Of a stretch of DNA of 64,000 nucleotides, positions 26,371-52,430 are shown in pieces; position 1 is the first letter of the stretch; each line of letters opens with the position of its first letter. This DNA comes from Liolophura sinensis (lineage: Eukaryota > Mollusca > Polyplacophora > Chitonida > Chitonidae), in NCBI RefSeq assembly GCF_032854445.1, contig NC_088295.1:83868644-83932643 (forward strand), given 5' to 3'. Made by a program: the position numbers and the translations under genes. The notes below the pieces were generated by a model, which was not told the origin of the DNA, made no database searches, and was given only the letters and a program-made list of their open reading frames with translations.

Positions 26371-26924
26371 TTAAAGAACTTGTATTGATTTTGTCCTTAG
26401 GGCCAGCAGGATATAGGATGCCCTTTCCTATAGTCTTTCCGGCAATATACACTCGCTTATCTTACCATAGCCACAAGCCATTCTTGGTGAAATGCGGCGA
26501 GGTACAGTCTAAATAAATCCTAGGTATACTATTTAAATCTCAATATAATGTATTCCAAATAGATGATAGGCTTGCCAAAGGTGGTATTTATATGGTACCT
26601 GGAGACGATTAAAAGCATATATAAAAACGCTTAAACATTATACTAACAGGTACCTGTATAGTTTGTTTAACATTTTCGGTCGTTGCATTAGCCCAAACAT
26701 CTGTCAAAACTTGATACAGTAGGCCTATAGGCCAACAGATGGTAAAACGACACAATTACAAAGTCTGTTAGTTTATACAGTCTCCCCTGAAGTCCCTTAA
26801 ATTTCGGAATTTCTCAACCTGATTGTATAAACAGGCTCTCCTAAAGTTCCTTAAATCTCTCAGCTTGATCATATGCGATTTCCGATGAAATGAGAAATCA
26901 TACATGCGTATTAAGCTGGTCAGA

Positions 26925-27039
26925 CTGTGGATGGTCGTCGTTTTCCCCCTTCCCGAGTTTCTACCAACCATAACGCTGGCCGTCAAAGCTGGCCTATAGG
27001 TGAAATATTCTTGAGTATAGTGTAAATAAAATAAATACT
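26925..27039 (+). repeat. SINE-A, 5'-truncated, diverged
   Basis: GGATGGTCGTCG, CCAACCATAACGCTGGCCGT, GTGAAATATTCTTGAGTATA and an AAATAAAATAAATA tail. Confidence 0.7.
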
Positions 27040-27625
27040 ACGCCCGCTATTGACACAATACATGCAAATAAATAGACATCATATAGGCCTACATGTATAG
27101 GTCTACATGTACCAAAAGCAATTTGATAGATTTTCAACTCAGTTGCCCGTTACTTCGTTTTGTAATTGTTTCAGACCAATTGGGATATTTCATGAGACAA
27201 AGAGCCCCATCCGTTTCTCCCCTGGTAGCCCAGGTTCCCTCGCCCATCATTCATTCCTAGATAGATAGTCTTAGTGACCGGTACATATACATGAACAGAT
27301 TGCGCAATTTGCGTTTTGCAATTTACAAGCATCAGTCTCTGAAAGGCGAATGGGAAATGGTCCCACGACTAGCCTTATATATGAATTCCACTCTTCAGAT
27401 ATGTTAACTGATATTATCAAACAATCAAATTTCTACAAACGTCACGTGGGCTAAACAAACATCTTTTAGCAACAGCTCCTCATTCCAAGAGAACCCAGAT
27501 TGGCGTGTCAAGCATACAAGGGGAGATAATTCTTGACTATACTGCTCAGTGGCGTGATCTCCCCAGCCGCGAAGCAACCTTTGATACACACGTCAAGATT
27601 AGGGCATAGAAACTAATGCACTCAC

Positions 27626-43009
<15,384 letters not shown>

Positions 43010-44159
43010 CGGTCGAGTCTGTGAAAACCTGATGAAAAGAAAACACAGGCTTTATTCAAAGAAATTCATAATTCAGTGTAACATTTTTAAATAGTCTTTT
43101 GATTATGTACTAAAAATTAATTTATGAAGTTTTGGGAATGGGTGACTAGATTTCTGATTAAAACTTGGTATTAGGGTCTGACCGAATATGAAGAAAGCAG
43201 TTGGTTGGGTTTACCTATAACATTCAGGCTAATCCACAGCAGTGTCCGTGCACAGAAACAGAGACCTGATATGCAAAAATTTTGACATGAAAGAGATACA
43301 TGGCACATATGCCTGCAGCCTCTTAAATCTTGCCGATTTCTGTTTGTGGTTAAAAATGAAGAAGATTTTGTCCTGTTATACCCAAAGGGAAGGCAACTTG
43401 TGCTTGAAGAGGGTCCCTAAGATTATACAACTCTTGAAACCAACCCTTGCATTTAGGGGAATATTAAGCCACTGAACATTTTGTATGGTGCTAGTCTTAT
43501 AATTTCGTGGCATTTCTTTTTAAACCTCAAATCCTGCTCCTAGAAAGTATCAGTTTGGTGCAGGGTGTTGTTCAAATTATTTTCCTGGAATGAAAGTATA
43601 TAACTTTGGGAGTCCACTCTCACAGAGGGATGTACCATTTGGTCTGTATTTATATTGATAGATGTTTAGGTGAATGAGCCTATGTATGAATCTGCATCTA
43701 TCTGCATTAAAACTTACAGTGTACAGTGAATGTAAACATCTGTGTGACATAATTTATATATTACATGTCCTCAAGTGTAGTTCACTTGAAACATTTACTC
43801 CATTTTCTCTGTATGCAAAGTATGATACAATTTATCAGTATTTTTGAACATTGGTTCACATCGACGGTAATACTAAAAATACACGTTTTGCCTGATGAAG
43901 AATGGTGTAATGATGTTATTAAAACTTGATACAATTGGATAAATTTTATATTCACTTGTGATAATGGAATCTTTTTAATGTGTAAAGTGATACAGCTCCT
44001 GAAATACAAGTAGGTCATAATCCCATTACACCATACAAATCTGCTGACCCACAGATGGGTTGAATTCTATTACATGCACTTGGTCCATGTAAAACTTAGC
44101 TCTCATTGAATACATTGGCATTTAATCATGTTCTCATCAACTGCCAGTTGTAGTTCAAT

Positions 44160-44225
44160 AATAAAAATCACTAAATACTATCACTTATGATAAATTGTCA
44201 GAACAAATGCTTTCATGTGAATAAA
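44160..44225 (+). terminator. Tandem AGPS poly(A) signals
   Basis: AATAAA at 44160-44165 and again at 44220-44225, the first canonical closely spaced pair I noticed downstream of the AGPS stop. Use is inferred. Confidence 0.4.
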
Positions 44226-44567
44226 AATTATTCTGAAAATCTTTCTTTAGGATGTAATTTGTTATGTTTGTTCTGTGTTGTAGCTTTGACATGGAAAAAG
44301 AAAAACATTTCTTTCATACCGTTCCAATCTGAGCTCAGCAGTACATCATAATATATATAAACTTTTATATTGCTGTCATGTGGCAATAAGACATGTCATA
44401 CATATGCAGGTATTAAGTATCTAGGTCAACTGCAATGGCCTAAGATTGTTGTTGATTGGTCTAAAATGCATAACCTCTGCAGAGGGAGTGAACGAGAACA
44501 GCAGCAAAAGCTGCATGAAATGTGCCGTTTTTGCCTCATTTTCTTCACTCTTGGGGGTAGAATAGAC

Positions 44568-44687
44568 TTTAACACCTTTGTCTTGGTGTTTGTTGTGTAA
44601 CCTGATACTGCTGAAACTTGCTTTGTACTGAGTCAAATCAAGTCAACAAGATCAGGTTACAACAAACACCAAGACAAAGGTGTTAAA
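44568..44687. repeat. 37-bp inverted repeat with 44-base loop
   Basis: Left arm 44568-44606 begins TTTAACACCTTTGTCTTGGT. Right arm 44651-44687 is its exact complement apart from a two-base TG insertion in the left arm. A transcript on either strand would fold into a long stable hairpin. Confidence 0.9.
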
Positions 44688-45237
44688 CACTTAATCTAAA
44701 AAACCAGAAGATGCCCTCATGATGAACAACCCTTCATGCAAGGTCATTACCATCCAGAAGATCCAGGTGTCAGCCAGAGCACAATGATTGACTGGGATTT
44801 TACACTGTACCTAAAAACATTTTGCTTGTAAGATGGCAGCCCAATTGAACGCCTATGGGTAGAAGAAACTGAGTAGAGAGCAGACAATTTTCCCAATGTT
44901 GCCATTGTCACCACAGTTTATACTCCTGCCATTTGGTGGAGAGTAGTAATAATTTCTCACACGTTCTCAACATGTGCGTCCTGCCATTAAACACGCGGGT
45001 TGAGATTTGAAAATAATGCACAATTTTGACGAAAAAATGACGCAGTGTTTGTTTATCTCAACAGATTCTCAACCTGCATGAAACCATGGTTACACTGCGG
45101 TTAGTGAGGTATGCGCAGATAATGCTGATCAAAGTATAAATTCAGGTTTTGGAAAACTAATTGATTATAGATCAATAGCTGGAACAAAAACAGAAGTCCA
45201 AGTTAAGAGCTCAAAACTCTTTGAAGAGTAGTTAAGT

Positions 45238-45243
45238 TTTATT
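45238..45243 (-). terminator. PSMA2 poly(A) signal
   Basis: AATAAA on the minus strand, 346 bases beyond the PSMA2 stop codon. Confidence 0.45.
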
Positions 45244-45588
45244 TTCTTAAATCTGATATTGATTTTCTTTTTAATGACTTATTCATATTGTTCTTAAATA
45301 ACCTCTCATGTTGATAACTGGATGGCGACAAACGGGATGGTGTCATTGTGTGAAAAGACAACAAATGAAGCAGTTCTTGTGTTTGGTCATCTATGACACA
45401 GTTATCTCCCTTTCGAGCACTGATTTCAGAAGACTCCTTGATCTTGCCTGCTCAATCTGTGCCTACGTTGAAAGGTACAACCTCACAGCTTGCTTGTCAA
45501 TGTAAATTTCATCACATTTCCAGCACTTATACAAGTTTTACTGAGAGTTGTTAAGTCCTTGTTTCCATCTTATGCTGCTGAGTCCTCC

Positions 45589-48500
45589 CTATGCCACTGA
45601 TGCTAGGTAGTCCTTCACTTCTGATGGTTGTAACCGTTTGAAGCCTTCATGATTACAGATCCCTATCTCAATGTTATCCTCTGTCATTTGGCCCTCAAAA
45701 CTCTCCTTCAGGGTTAGGATAGCTGTGTGAACGGCATCTTCCAGCTCCAGGGAATCGCTGTACCTGAGAAAGTACAGCGTTAGCATGATTAATATAAATG
45801 TTTTTTGTTCGTGTGGAGATTCCACTGAATTTGGTCCAACCATCTGTATTCAGAGAGCACTAGTGAATTACCTTCATGCAACTGTGAGCTTGGTTCTGAT
45901 ACAATTTTCAATGTCTAATTTCCAGCGGTGACATTTACTTAATATCCACATTCTGGGGAAAGTGAACAGGGAACTGTAAATGGGCAAGGATGAAAAACCA
46001 CTCTTCGATCAAAACTGACAGATTTCTTAATTTGTTTTGCTTTATATTGAGAATTGCTGCATAAGTCTGTTCCATAGATACAGGTATTTTATGAGCATAT
46101 GAGAGTATGTAAAGAGATGTCTACATTGATATACTTTACCTTTTTTCCAAAAAAGTTTTTCCATTGACAAAGTTCTTTCCTAGAGCAGTAGCCTTCCAGG
46201 CAAAATAGGCACCCTATATGAACAAATACAAAAACTTGTAGACGGTAGCACATTGGTTTAAAACACATTGCAGAGTACTGTATGCTCCGCAGAAATAATT
46301 CCACTTCCACTTCTAACTACAGGTCTCGCCACAATATGGCTGAAATATTGCTGATGTGGCATTAAACCATAATCATTCATTCATTCTAACTACAGGTATT
46401 GAACACAATCAGAAACCTATACATCCACAAATTCCCTTCCACATGCATAAGAAGTCACTTGGCGAAGATCTGCCAGCTATCTATGGACAGTAACAGGTAA
46501 ATCCAGTTTCCTACAACCACAATGGCCACCACTGTAAAAGTGAAATACTCTTGAACATGGCAGAAAAAACATCAATCAAATGAATCAATAAATAAAATTG
46601 GCATATGAATATCAAAGGTCTGGGCTTGATATTTCATTATTTGACCATTCAGATCTGACAATAGTTAACACTGTCCAACTATACTGGATTTCGCATGAGC
46701 TTAACCCTTGGCATGTTTCAGAAATTAACATACCGAAGGATCACACTGGTACAAGTATGGCTTCTCCTCATCGTCATCCCAGCCAGCTATCAACAGAGAC
46801 AAGCCAAATGGGCGAACTCCACTGAAAAGGCAAAACCACGCACCATTTTATACTCATGTGACAGCACCCAAAAACCAAACTCCACATTTTTAATGTAAAC
46901 AGCATAGCAACACTACGGATGAGCCACAAATACTATGAATGCATACAATAATGTACAAATATTTGCATGTCGTCATGTACAGAAGAACTTTTAACAATAC
47001 CTGACGAAGCATGTACAGCACCTTACCCAGATTGTGTGTATTCCTGCATGACATTGGCCAACCTCTGTACCAGCTGAGCTGTGGGAATTTGTTCCTGATA
47101 AGTTAAGAAGTATTGCTGTGCCAGCTTCCTTCCATTCCTCACCAGAACCCTAGAAAGAAAACAATCAACAAGAAATGTTCACGGCAGTCTTTTTTATTTA
47201 TTTATCAATAGATTGATAATTGTTAAATGACCATCTTTCTTCAAAAGAATCGTAACGAACACCAATCCATGTATATATTCTTTTATTCCTTTTACAGTAG
47301 AGTCTCTGTATACCGACTGTACTCGGGACCGAACAAAAATGTTGGTTTAGACAAGATGTCGGTGTATTAAACATGGGCATGTAGCCTACAAAAACAACAT
47401 GTGTATTGTACATACATATATACGTTTAATTAAACTTTAAAGCTTTCTCCTGGATTAATGGGCCTGACACAGGAAAGGATTTCGATCTGGCAAGGTTGTT
47501 GATTTTATCAATTTTACAAGCATTCTTAAATCGCCTTGTCTCACCACTGGAATTCTCGTATTCGTCCAAATAATACTGTTTTCTTTTTACGATGTAACTC
47601 ACAGTTGAACAGCCAACTGAAAACTTGTGAGCTAATTGAGTTTGTGTGGACATAGGGAATGTTTCGTAACCTTGGATAAGTTGAACTTTATCATTCAAGT
47701 TCATTTCCACACAGCAACGCTTCGCTGGTCTACTGGCCATGGCCGGATGCTGTCAGGACAATGGCAGGGGAAATTGTGACGGCAACTGTTGTTTGAGGCA
47801 TTTTTATTTAGTCACTGAGCTACTCAGTGTCAGACTCATCTTTCACTCATTTAGTGACTAAACTCTGATTTCCGAAGGAGGGATGGTACAGTATCAAGAC
47901 AGGAGATGATCACCTGTTGAAGTGGGAGAGTTCACATAAGCAAATTATCTCCCTTCCCCTCCCTTCAACCAGGTTGAAGCCAAACTTGAACTCTGTCGGA
48001 CATTGTGTGACACGCTGTGTCGGATTAGACAAGAGAGACTAACGCTCACTGGGAATATTTGTACTACAAACCACAGTCAGTGTTCAGAAAAGACAAGAGT
48101 CGGTTTACTGTCAAATGGAGCAGTAAACGGACCACGAAATGTTGTCGGTTTTGACATGTCAGTTAATAAAGGTGTCGGTATTGAGAGAGTCCACTGTAGT
48201 AATTTTAATGCAAACATTCATGTGTAGACTTCGTATACATAAAGACAGCATTCTGAGTGCAAAAAATACCAGAAATTATACTATGGTTAACCAACTTTAA
48301 TCAAAGTGGACAGTTAATTCAGTAACATACCTGTAATCTGGTCCCATTCCACTGTACACCATGCCTATGTTTTTGGTGATCATTTCTATCTTGTGTATGC
48401 TGTGTTCATCATACAGCACAGATTTCTGCTTTTTTTCTGTCGCTAGAACAACCCCATTTGTTGCTGAAGAAAAGAAACACATCCATTAAAGCTGTATCAG

Positions 48501-51500
48501 TTTTAACAAGAGTTCAGGTGAACACAACACATGCCCTGACAAAAGCATTTGTTTGAATTGTATAAAAGAACATCAGCAGCATTGTGGCGAGTATAACCCT
48601 GAGGTGGAATTTTCATCGCAGGTGGACAAAGGTGTTTAGCTCAAATCCCAATTTCATGCCGAAAACAGCTGAAGTTGTCATTTCTATTTATGTAGTATAT
48701 ATAAGGGAAATGGGTATTTGGTTACCATGACAACCTTGAAGATGGACAAATGTGACACATCGTCATCTATGCATCCACCCAAAATTAAAAGTCTATGTGG
48801 AAAACTGTTGCAGATATATCCTGGACACCAGGTTATATCTGTTTATATAGTATCAGAAGTCCATTATCCAGCAGTATGCAACTTCCCTATAGCTAGTCTC
48901 CACGGCACCTTACTCTTTTCTCTGATCTCTGACACATTATGTGACGTATCTGTGCAGCCATGTATTTTTTTCTTTGCATTGTGCAGCAAACGTTTGAGAA
49001 ATGGTTGATGAATGGTGGGAAAAACTGTTTCAATCGCTGTTGTGTTGAAATGACTTTAAAAAATTACTAAACCGAGAGTTTTATAAAAGGATAACAATGT
49101 CTTTGATAGTAACTTTTTTAGTGTTGCTTGGAATTATAAACATAGTCAATGGGTTCTTAACTGCATAGCAACAATGATTACTGAAATCCTAGTTTTCTAA
49201 ATACAGAGTTTCAGTTTCAACGTGTGGCCAGTTCTTGTAGGAGCCATTTGCATTAGCTTTCCCATGATTCAGTTCACAATTTCCACCCAAGAGGTTGGCA
49301 TGTTTCTCCACCGGGTGGCTCAAGCTTCTACAGACGACGTAATGTGTAATGTGCCGCGGAGACTATAGCTACATTGAAGTGCATACTTCTAGGTAATGAA
49401 CTTCTGACGGTACATAAAGGGAAAATGGCGATCTGGTAACCATGACAACAGCAGAAATGAACAAATGTGAGTTGCAACACATGGTCATCTGTGTATGTTT
49501 GTATTCACAAAAAATTAAAGCTCTATGCAGGAAACAGTTGGAGTTGTAGCCCAAACATGAAATCATATCTATCTGTATAATATATATAACGAAAATGGCT
49601 ATCTGGTTACCATGTCACTCGCCAAATGGAAAAGTGTGAGTCGAGATATATTGTCATCTGTGTATCCATGCATCCACCAAAAATTACAACTCTATGTGGA
49701 AAACTGTTGAAGTTACAGCTCAGACACCAAATCATAACTATCCATATTGTATATATAAAGAAAATGGCTATCTGGTTACCATGACAACTGCGGAAATGGA
49801 CAAATGTGAGTCACTACACATTGTCATCTGTGTATGTATGTATCCATCAAAAATTACAACTCTTTGTGGAAAACTGTTGGGAGTTATAGCCTGAACACGA
49901 AATCATATCTATTTAAATAGTATACAAAGGGAAATAGTAATCTGGTAACCATGACAACTGTGTAAATTGTAACAAATGTGAGTCATGACACATCATCATC
50001 TGTGTATATGTATCCACCAAAAATTAAAACTCTACAAAGAAAAATGTTGGAATTATAGCCAGGACACGAATACGGATGGACGGACAGATTGACAAAATTG
50101 CTATAACATAATACACTGACATAAAAAGTGATGTCACTGAATATCATTTCTACACAATCCATCTTACATGACACTGTATTCAAAACAAATGTACCAATAA
50201 GCAATCTGTAAAGTAACAATTATAATGTATTTTAAAACAAAAGTCTTGTTCATTTACGTAACATTTCATGAAGATAACCATATGCAGTTGTTCACCATTC
50301 AGATTATTCAGTGAGGTGAGAGATTTAATAGAAAGATATAGGGAAATGTCAATAATAATTAGAAATTATACTATCTTAGGCAAGAGAACAATCTACATAG
50401 CATACTCAATTTGTGAATGTTAAGACGACGTACTTTTAGAAGTCTGTCAAGCAGAGTTTTCAACATTATTTAGACAATGTTTTCACAGCCATGTATGCGC
50501 AAGTCAAAGGGAAAGTTCCCAGATATCAACATCTTGAATATCATTACATTAAAAACAATACAAAACCACTCCTTTGACGAAGTTAAACCCGGCAAGAGTA
50601 ACCTTTGGCTACTCTATCTATGGAGGCATGCGAAAATGAAGCAGTACTGAAACTGAAAGCAGATTTTTCTCACCTTTTATACCCACCGAGGGAGCTCCTG
50701 CAGCTACTGCTGCCAAAGCATACTCTATCTGCACCAGCTTCCCAGAAGGACTGCAAAATAAGAACAGAAACATAAATTAATGATATATAGATGCAAAACA
50801 TCAATCCGACAGGCATTAATGTTGTGTGAAGGCACATCTATTTTGATGTCGATATGGCTTATTTGGCCTAAAAAAAAGGAAAGAAAACAAGTATTAACTT
50901 ATCTGATAAGTGTTTAACGAAGCACTTAAAGAGCTACTACAATGTGATTTTTTTTTTTTTTTTTTTTTTGATTGGTGTTTTACGCCGTGCTCAAGAATAT
51001 TTCACAATGTGAAGATATCTGTGTCTTAAAAGCAAGGTTAAATGATAAGAACAGAAAAAGTCTGAACTTCTTTCCTAAATTATACAAAAATTGCAATTTA
51101 TTAAAACCATCTGTCATTAGTTTTGGAGGATGACACAGATACAAAAGTTTTCCGTTGTTTCCAATTTTGCCTGGTGTGACGTCATGCAAGATACCTGGCA
51201 TCACCCATCGATGATGTATCGCAAAAAAATGACGTCATACTTTCAAATGTGCATTCCAGCATAACTGCCTTACCCGACGTCATGTCTATCTGATTTATTG
51301 TCACATAAGGAATATCATCTCGCCACATCAGGAGAATTTTACAGAAACTGACGAAGATTTTGTTTTTTGAAACCTCTTCACTTTTGGGGGTTAAATACTG
51401 TTAGCTCCGTTCCCTATGGTATCCTTTGTATCATTTCACTATTTCCACCTAGCTCCAGTTAGGACTGCAGTTACACCTTAAAGAGGACAACTTTTCTCAC

Positions 51501-52331
51501 TTAAAGCTGCATTTTACCCAGTCATATAAACATTATAAACATTAATCACAGGGTAGTTCAAACACCTGACGCCAAGGGCAATATATTTCATGCTGTGATT
51601 GTTGTTGTTGGCGTCAGAATCCACTCACGCCAAAAAGTGTCAGTTGGCTGCCACTCCTGAAAGCGTCAGTGCGTAGTCTGATTCAACCAATGAAATCAAC
51701 ATGGTTGGCCAGTATTAAATGTTGATTTTCATCGCCTGATGCAGACTACTCACCGACACATTCAAGGGTGATAGCCAACTGCACCTGCTACTTTTCGATT
51801 CTGGCACCAATGACAACCCCAACGCGATGACGTTCAAGGAGATTTTAAGCTCAGGTTGCTGTCATATGGTAAAGTGAGGTCATTTCATTGAGGAACCAGC
51901 TTTTCAGAGTAAACATCAGGGCAGGCGCTCGTCGAGTCATTGACTAACAAAAGCATCAACCTAGTCTTTACCACTGCCCATTGTACATAGTTCACCAGAT
52001 TCTGTTTTTCTGCTTAGCATGTTTCATATTTCGATTTTTTTGGTCCCAAAGACTGACTAGTGAGCAATAGACAAGTACATGTCTACTCCAGAGATGCTTT
52101 GTCATTAGGTATCGGAAACCGGGGTCTTGGTAATTCAGAAGCAACATCAATGTCACGTTCCTTCATTTCGCTGATTCCAATTCAGTGCTTATGTTTGGGT
52201 TAACTAAACACAGAACACACTTAAGGCTGTTCATCTGCAATAGGAACAATAATTATTTTCATTAAAACAAGACTAATAAATAAAATATATCACCTGAATG
52301 TTGTCAGCGAAAAACTGTAGCGTTCCGACAT
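45589..52331 (-). CDS. PSMA2: 20S proteasome subunit alpha type-2, complete
   Basis: Seven minus-strand exons join in phase to 235 residues (human 234): 52294-52331, 50674-50750, 48331-48463, 47027-47149, 46734-46821, 46140-46213, 45589-45763 (stop TAG). PSMA2 is one of seven alpha subunits forming the outer rings of the 20S core; alpha subunits lack the catalytic threonine and gate substrate entry. The N terminus [20 protein letters not shown] is the alpha-subunit signature. Other near-identical stretches are [33 protein letters not shown] and [17 protein letters not shown]. The only length changes are one residue fewer at the N terminus and about two more in the [13 protein letters not shown] segment. 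Donors and acceptors are canonical. It is divergent from MRPL32 and convergent with AGPS. Confidence 0.97.
46325..46383 (+). mobile_element. SINE-C 3' end with 14-bp target duplication
   Basis: A 59-base insert (CACAATATGGCTGAAATATT, GCTGATGTGGCATTAAACCA, then an ATTC-type tail), flanked by identical TTCTAACTACAGGT at 46311-46324 and 46384-46397. The tail differs from SINE-A and resembles a family seen in gastropods and other molluscs. Extreme 5' truncation. Confidence 0.85.
46462..46596 (+). repeat. SINE-A, 5'-truncated, diverged, PSMA2 intron
   Basis: AAGATCTGCCAGCTA, TTTCCTACAACCACAATGGC, GTGAAATACTCTTGAACATG, ATCAATCAAATGAATCAATA. Confidence 0.65.
47295..48196 (-). mobile_element. Tigger/pogo-like DNA transposon, internally deleted
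   Basis: A 902-bp element in a PSMA2 intron with CAGT...ACTG ends. The inverted termini CAGTAGAGTCTCTGTATACC and CAGTGGACTCTCTCAATACC (the latter on the minus strand) agree at most positions over about 23 bases, and a TA dinucleotide flanks each end (47293-47294, 48197-48198) as expected for Tc1/mariner-type insertion. It encodes only the start of a transposase. Confidence 0.85.
47426..47740 (-). pseudogene. Truncated Tigger-like transposase, DNA-binding part only
   Basis: A 104-codon minus-strand frame. Residues about 12-60 fit the N-terminal helix-turn-helix of CENP-B/Tigger proteins ([28 protein letters not shown]). The following stretch ends in [16 protein letters not shown], matching the VSGPLLQEKA motif of the second DNA-binding half. 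The frame stops there, and the DDE catalytic domain of about 350 residues is absent, so it cannot transpose itself. Whether it is expressed as a DNA-binding fragment is unknown. Confidence 0.8.
48699..48829 (+). repeat. 170-bp repeat, isolated copy
   Basis: GGTTACCATGACAACC, GATGGACAAATGTGA, TGGAAAACTGTTG and CCAAAATTAAAA-like blocks match the tandem array 580 bases downstream. Confidence 0.7.
49412..50070 (+). repeat. 170-bp tandem array, four copies, PSMA2 intron
   Basis: ATCTGGTTACCATGACAAC-type blocks start at about 49431, 49602, 49769 and 49941. Each is followed by AAATGTGAGTC, TCATCTGTGTAT and AAAATTACAACTCTATGTGG. Copies are perhaps 75-85% alike. Confidence 0.8.
50948..51003 (-). mobile_element. 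Very short SINE-A stub with poly(A) tail
   Basis: About 22 T residues, then GATTGGTGTTTTACGCCGTG and CTCAAGAATATTTC, flanked by identical ACAATGTGA at 50939-50947 and 51004-51012. Only about 35 bases of SINE body were copied. The tail is a homopolymer instead of the usual AAAT repeats. Confidence 0.8.
51610..51806. repeat. Fold-back inverted repeat in PSMA2 intron 1
   Basis: Arms 51610-51702 and 51717-51806 are roughly 70-75% complementary with a loop of about 14 bases. Shared blocks include CAGTTGGCT (reversed as AGCCAACTG), GTAGTCTG (CAGACTAC), AAATCAACAT (ATGTTGATTT) and CAGAATC (GATTCTG). Weaker pairing continues outward to about 51570 and 51850. Confidence 0.75.
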
Positions 52332-52430
52332 CTTGTTTCACCATGTAACTTATAACTGTGGATTTCATTGGCTGGTGAATTTCTATCGACCAATGACAGC
52401 AGCTAAAACAGAACGGCGAGTTGAGAGAAG
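52332..52430. promoter_or_regulatory. Bidirectional promoter of PSMA2 and MRPL32
   Basis: Only 99 bases separate the two divergent start codons. They hold a CCAAT box on the minus strand (ATTGG, 52367-52371) and one on the plus strand (CCAAT, 52390-52394), about 20 bases apart. There is no TATA box. Paired CCAAT motifs (NF-Y sites) are common in bidirectional housekeeping promoters. The 5' UTRs must be short or overlapping. Confidence 0.75.

Larger units (their letters stand above)
17736..27625. other. Intergenic region between SLC45 and AGPS
   Basis: No gene was recognised in 9.9 kb. A possible SLC45 poly(A) signal (AATAAA) lies at 17783-17788, 48 bases after the stop; if used, the 3' UTR is very short. 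The region holds a SINE with target duplication at 19 kb, a 31-bp minisatellite at 21.8-22.8 kb, four copies of repeat X, an inverted-repeat element at 24.05-24.43 kb, a roughly 47-bp tandem repeat at 26.0-26.4 kb and a truncated SINE at 26.9 kb. The remainder (about 17.8-19.1, 19.3-21.8, 25.1-26.0 and 27.05-27.6 kb) shows nothing I can name. Confidence 0.6.
43010..45588. other. Convergent intergenic region, AGPS and PSMA2 3' ends
   Basis: Two AGPS poly(A) signals (AATAAA at 44160-44165 and 44220-44225) would give a 3' UTR of about 1.2 kb. A PSMA2 signal (TTTATT on this strand, 45238-45243) gives about 350 bases. Between them sits a near-perfect inverted repeat (44568-44687). I see no gene here; open frames at 43242, 44370 and 45308 have no recognisable domain. 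Confidence 0.6.
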
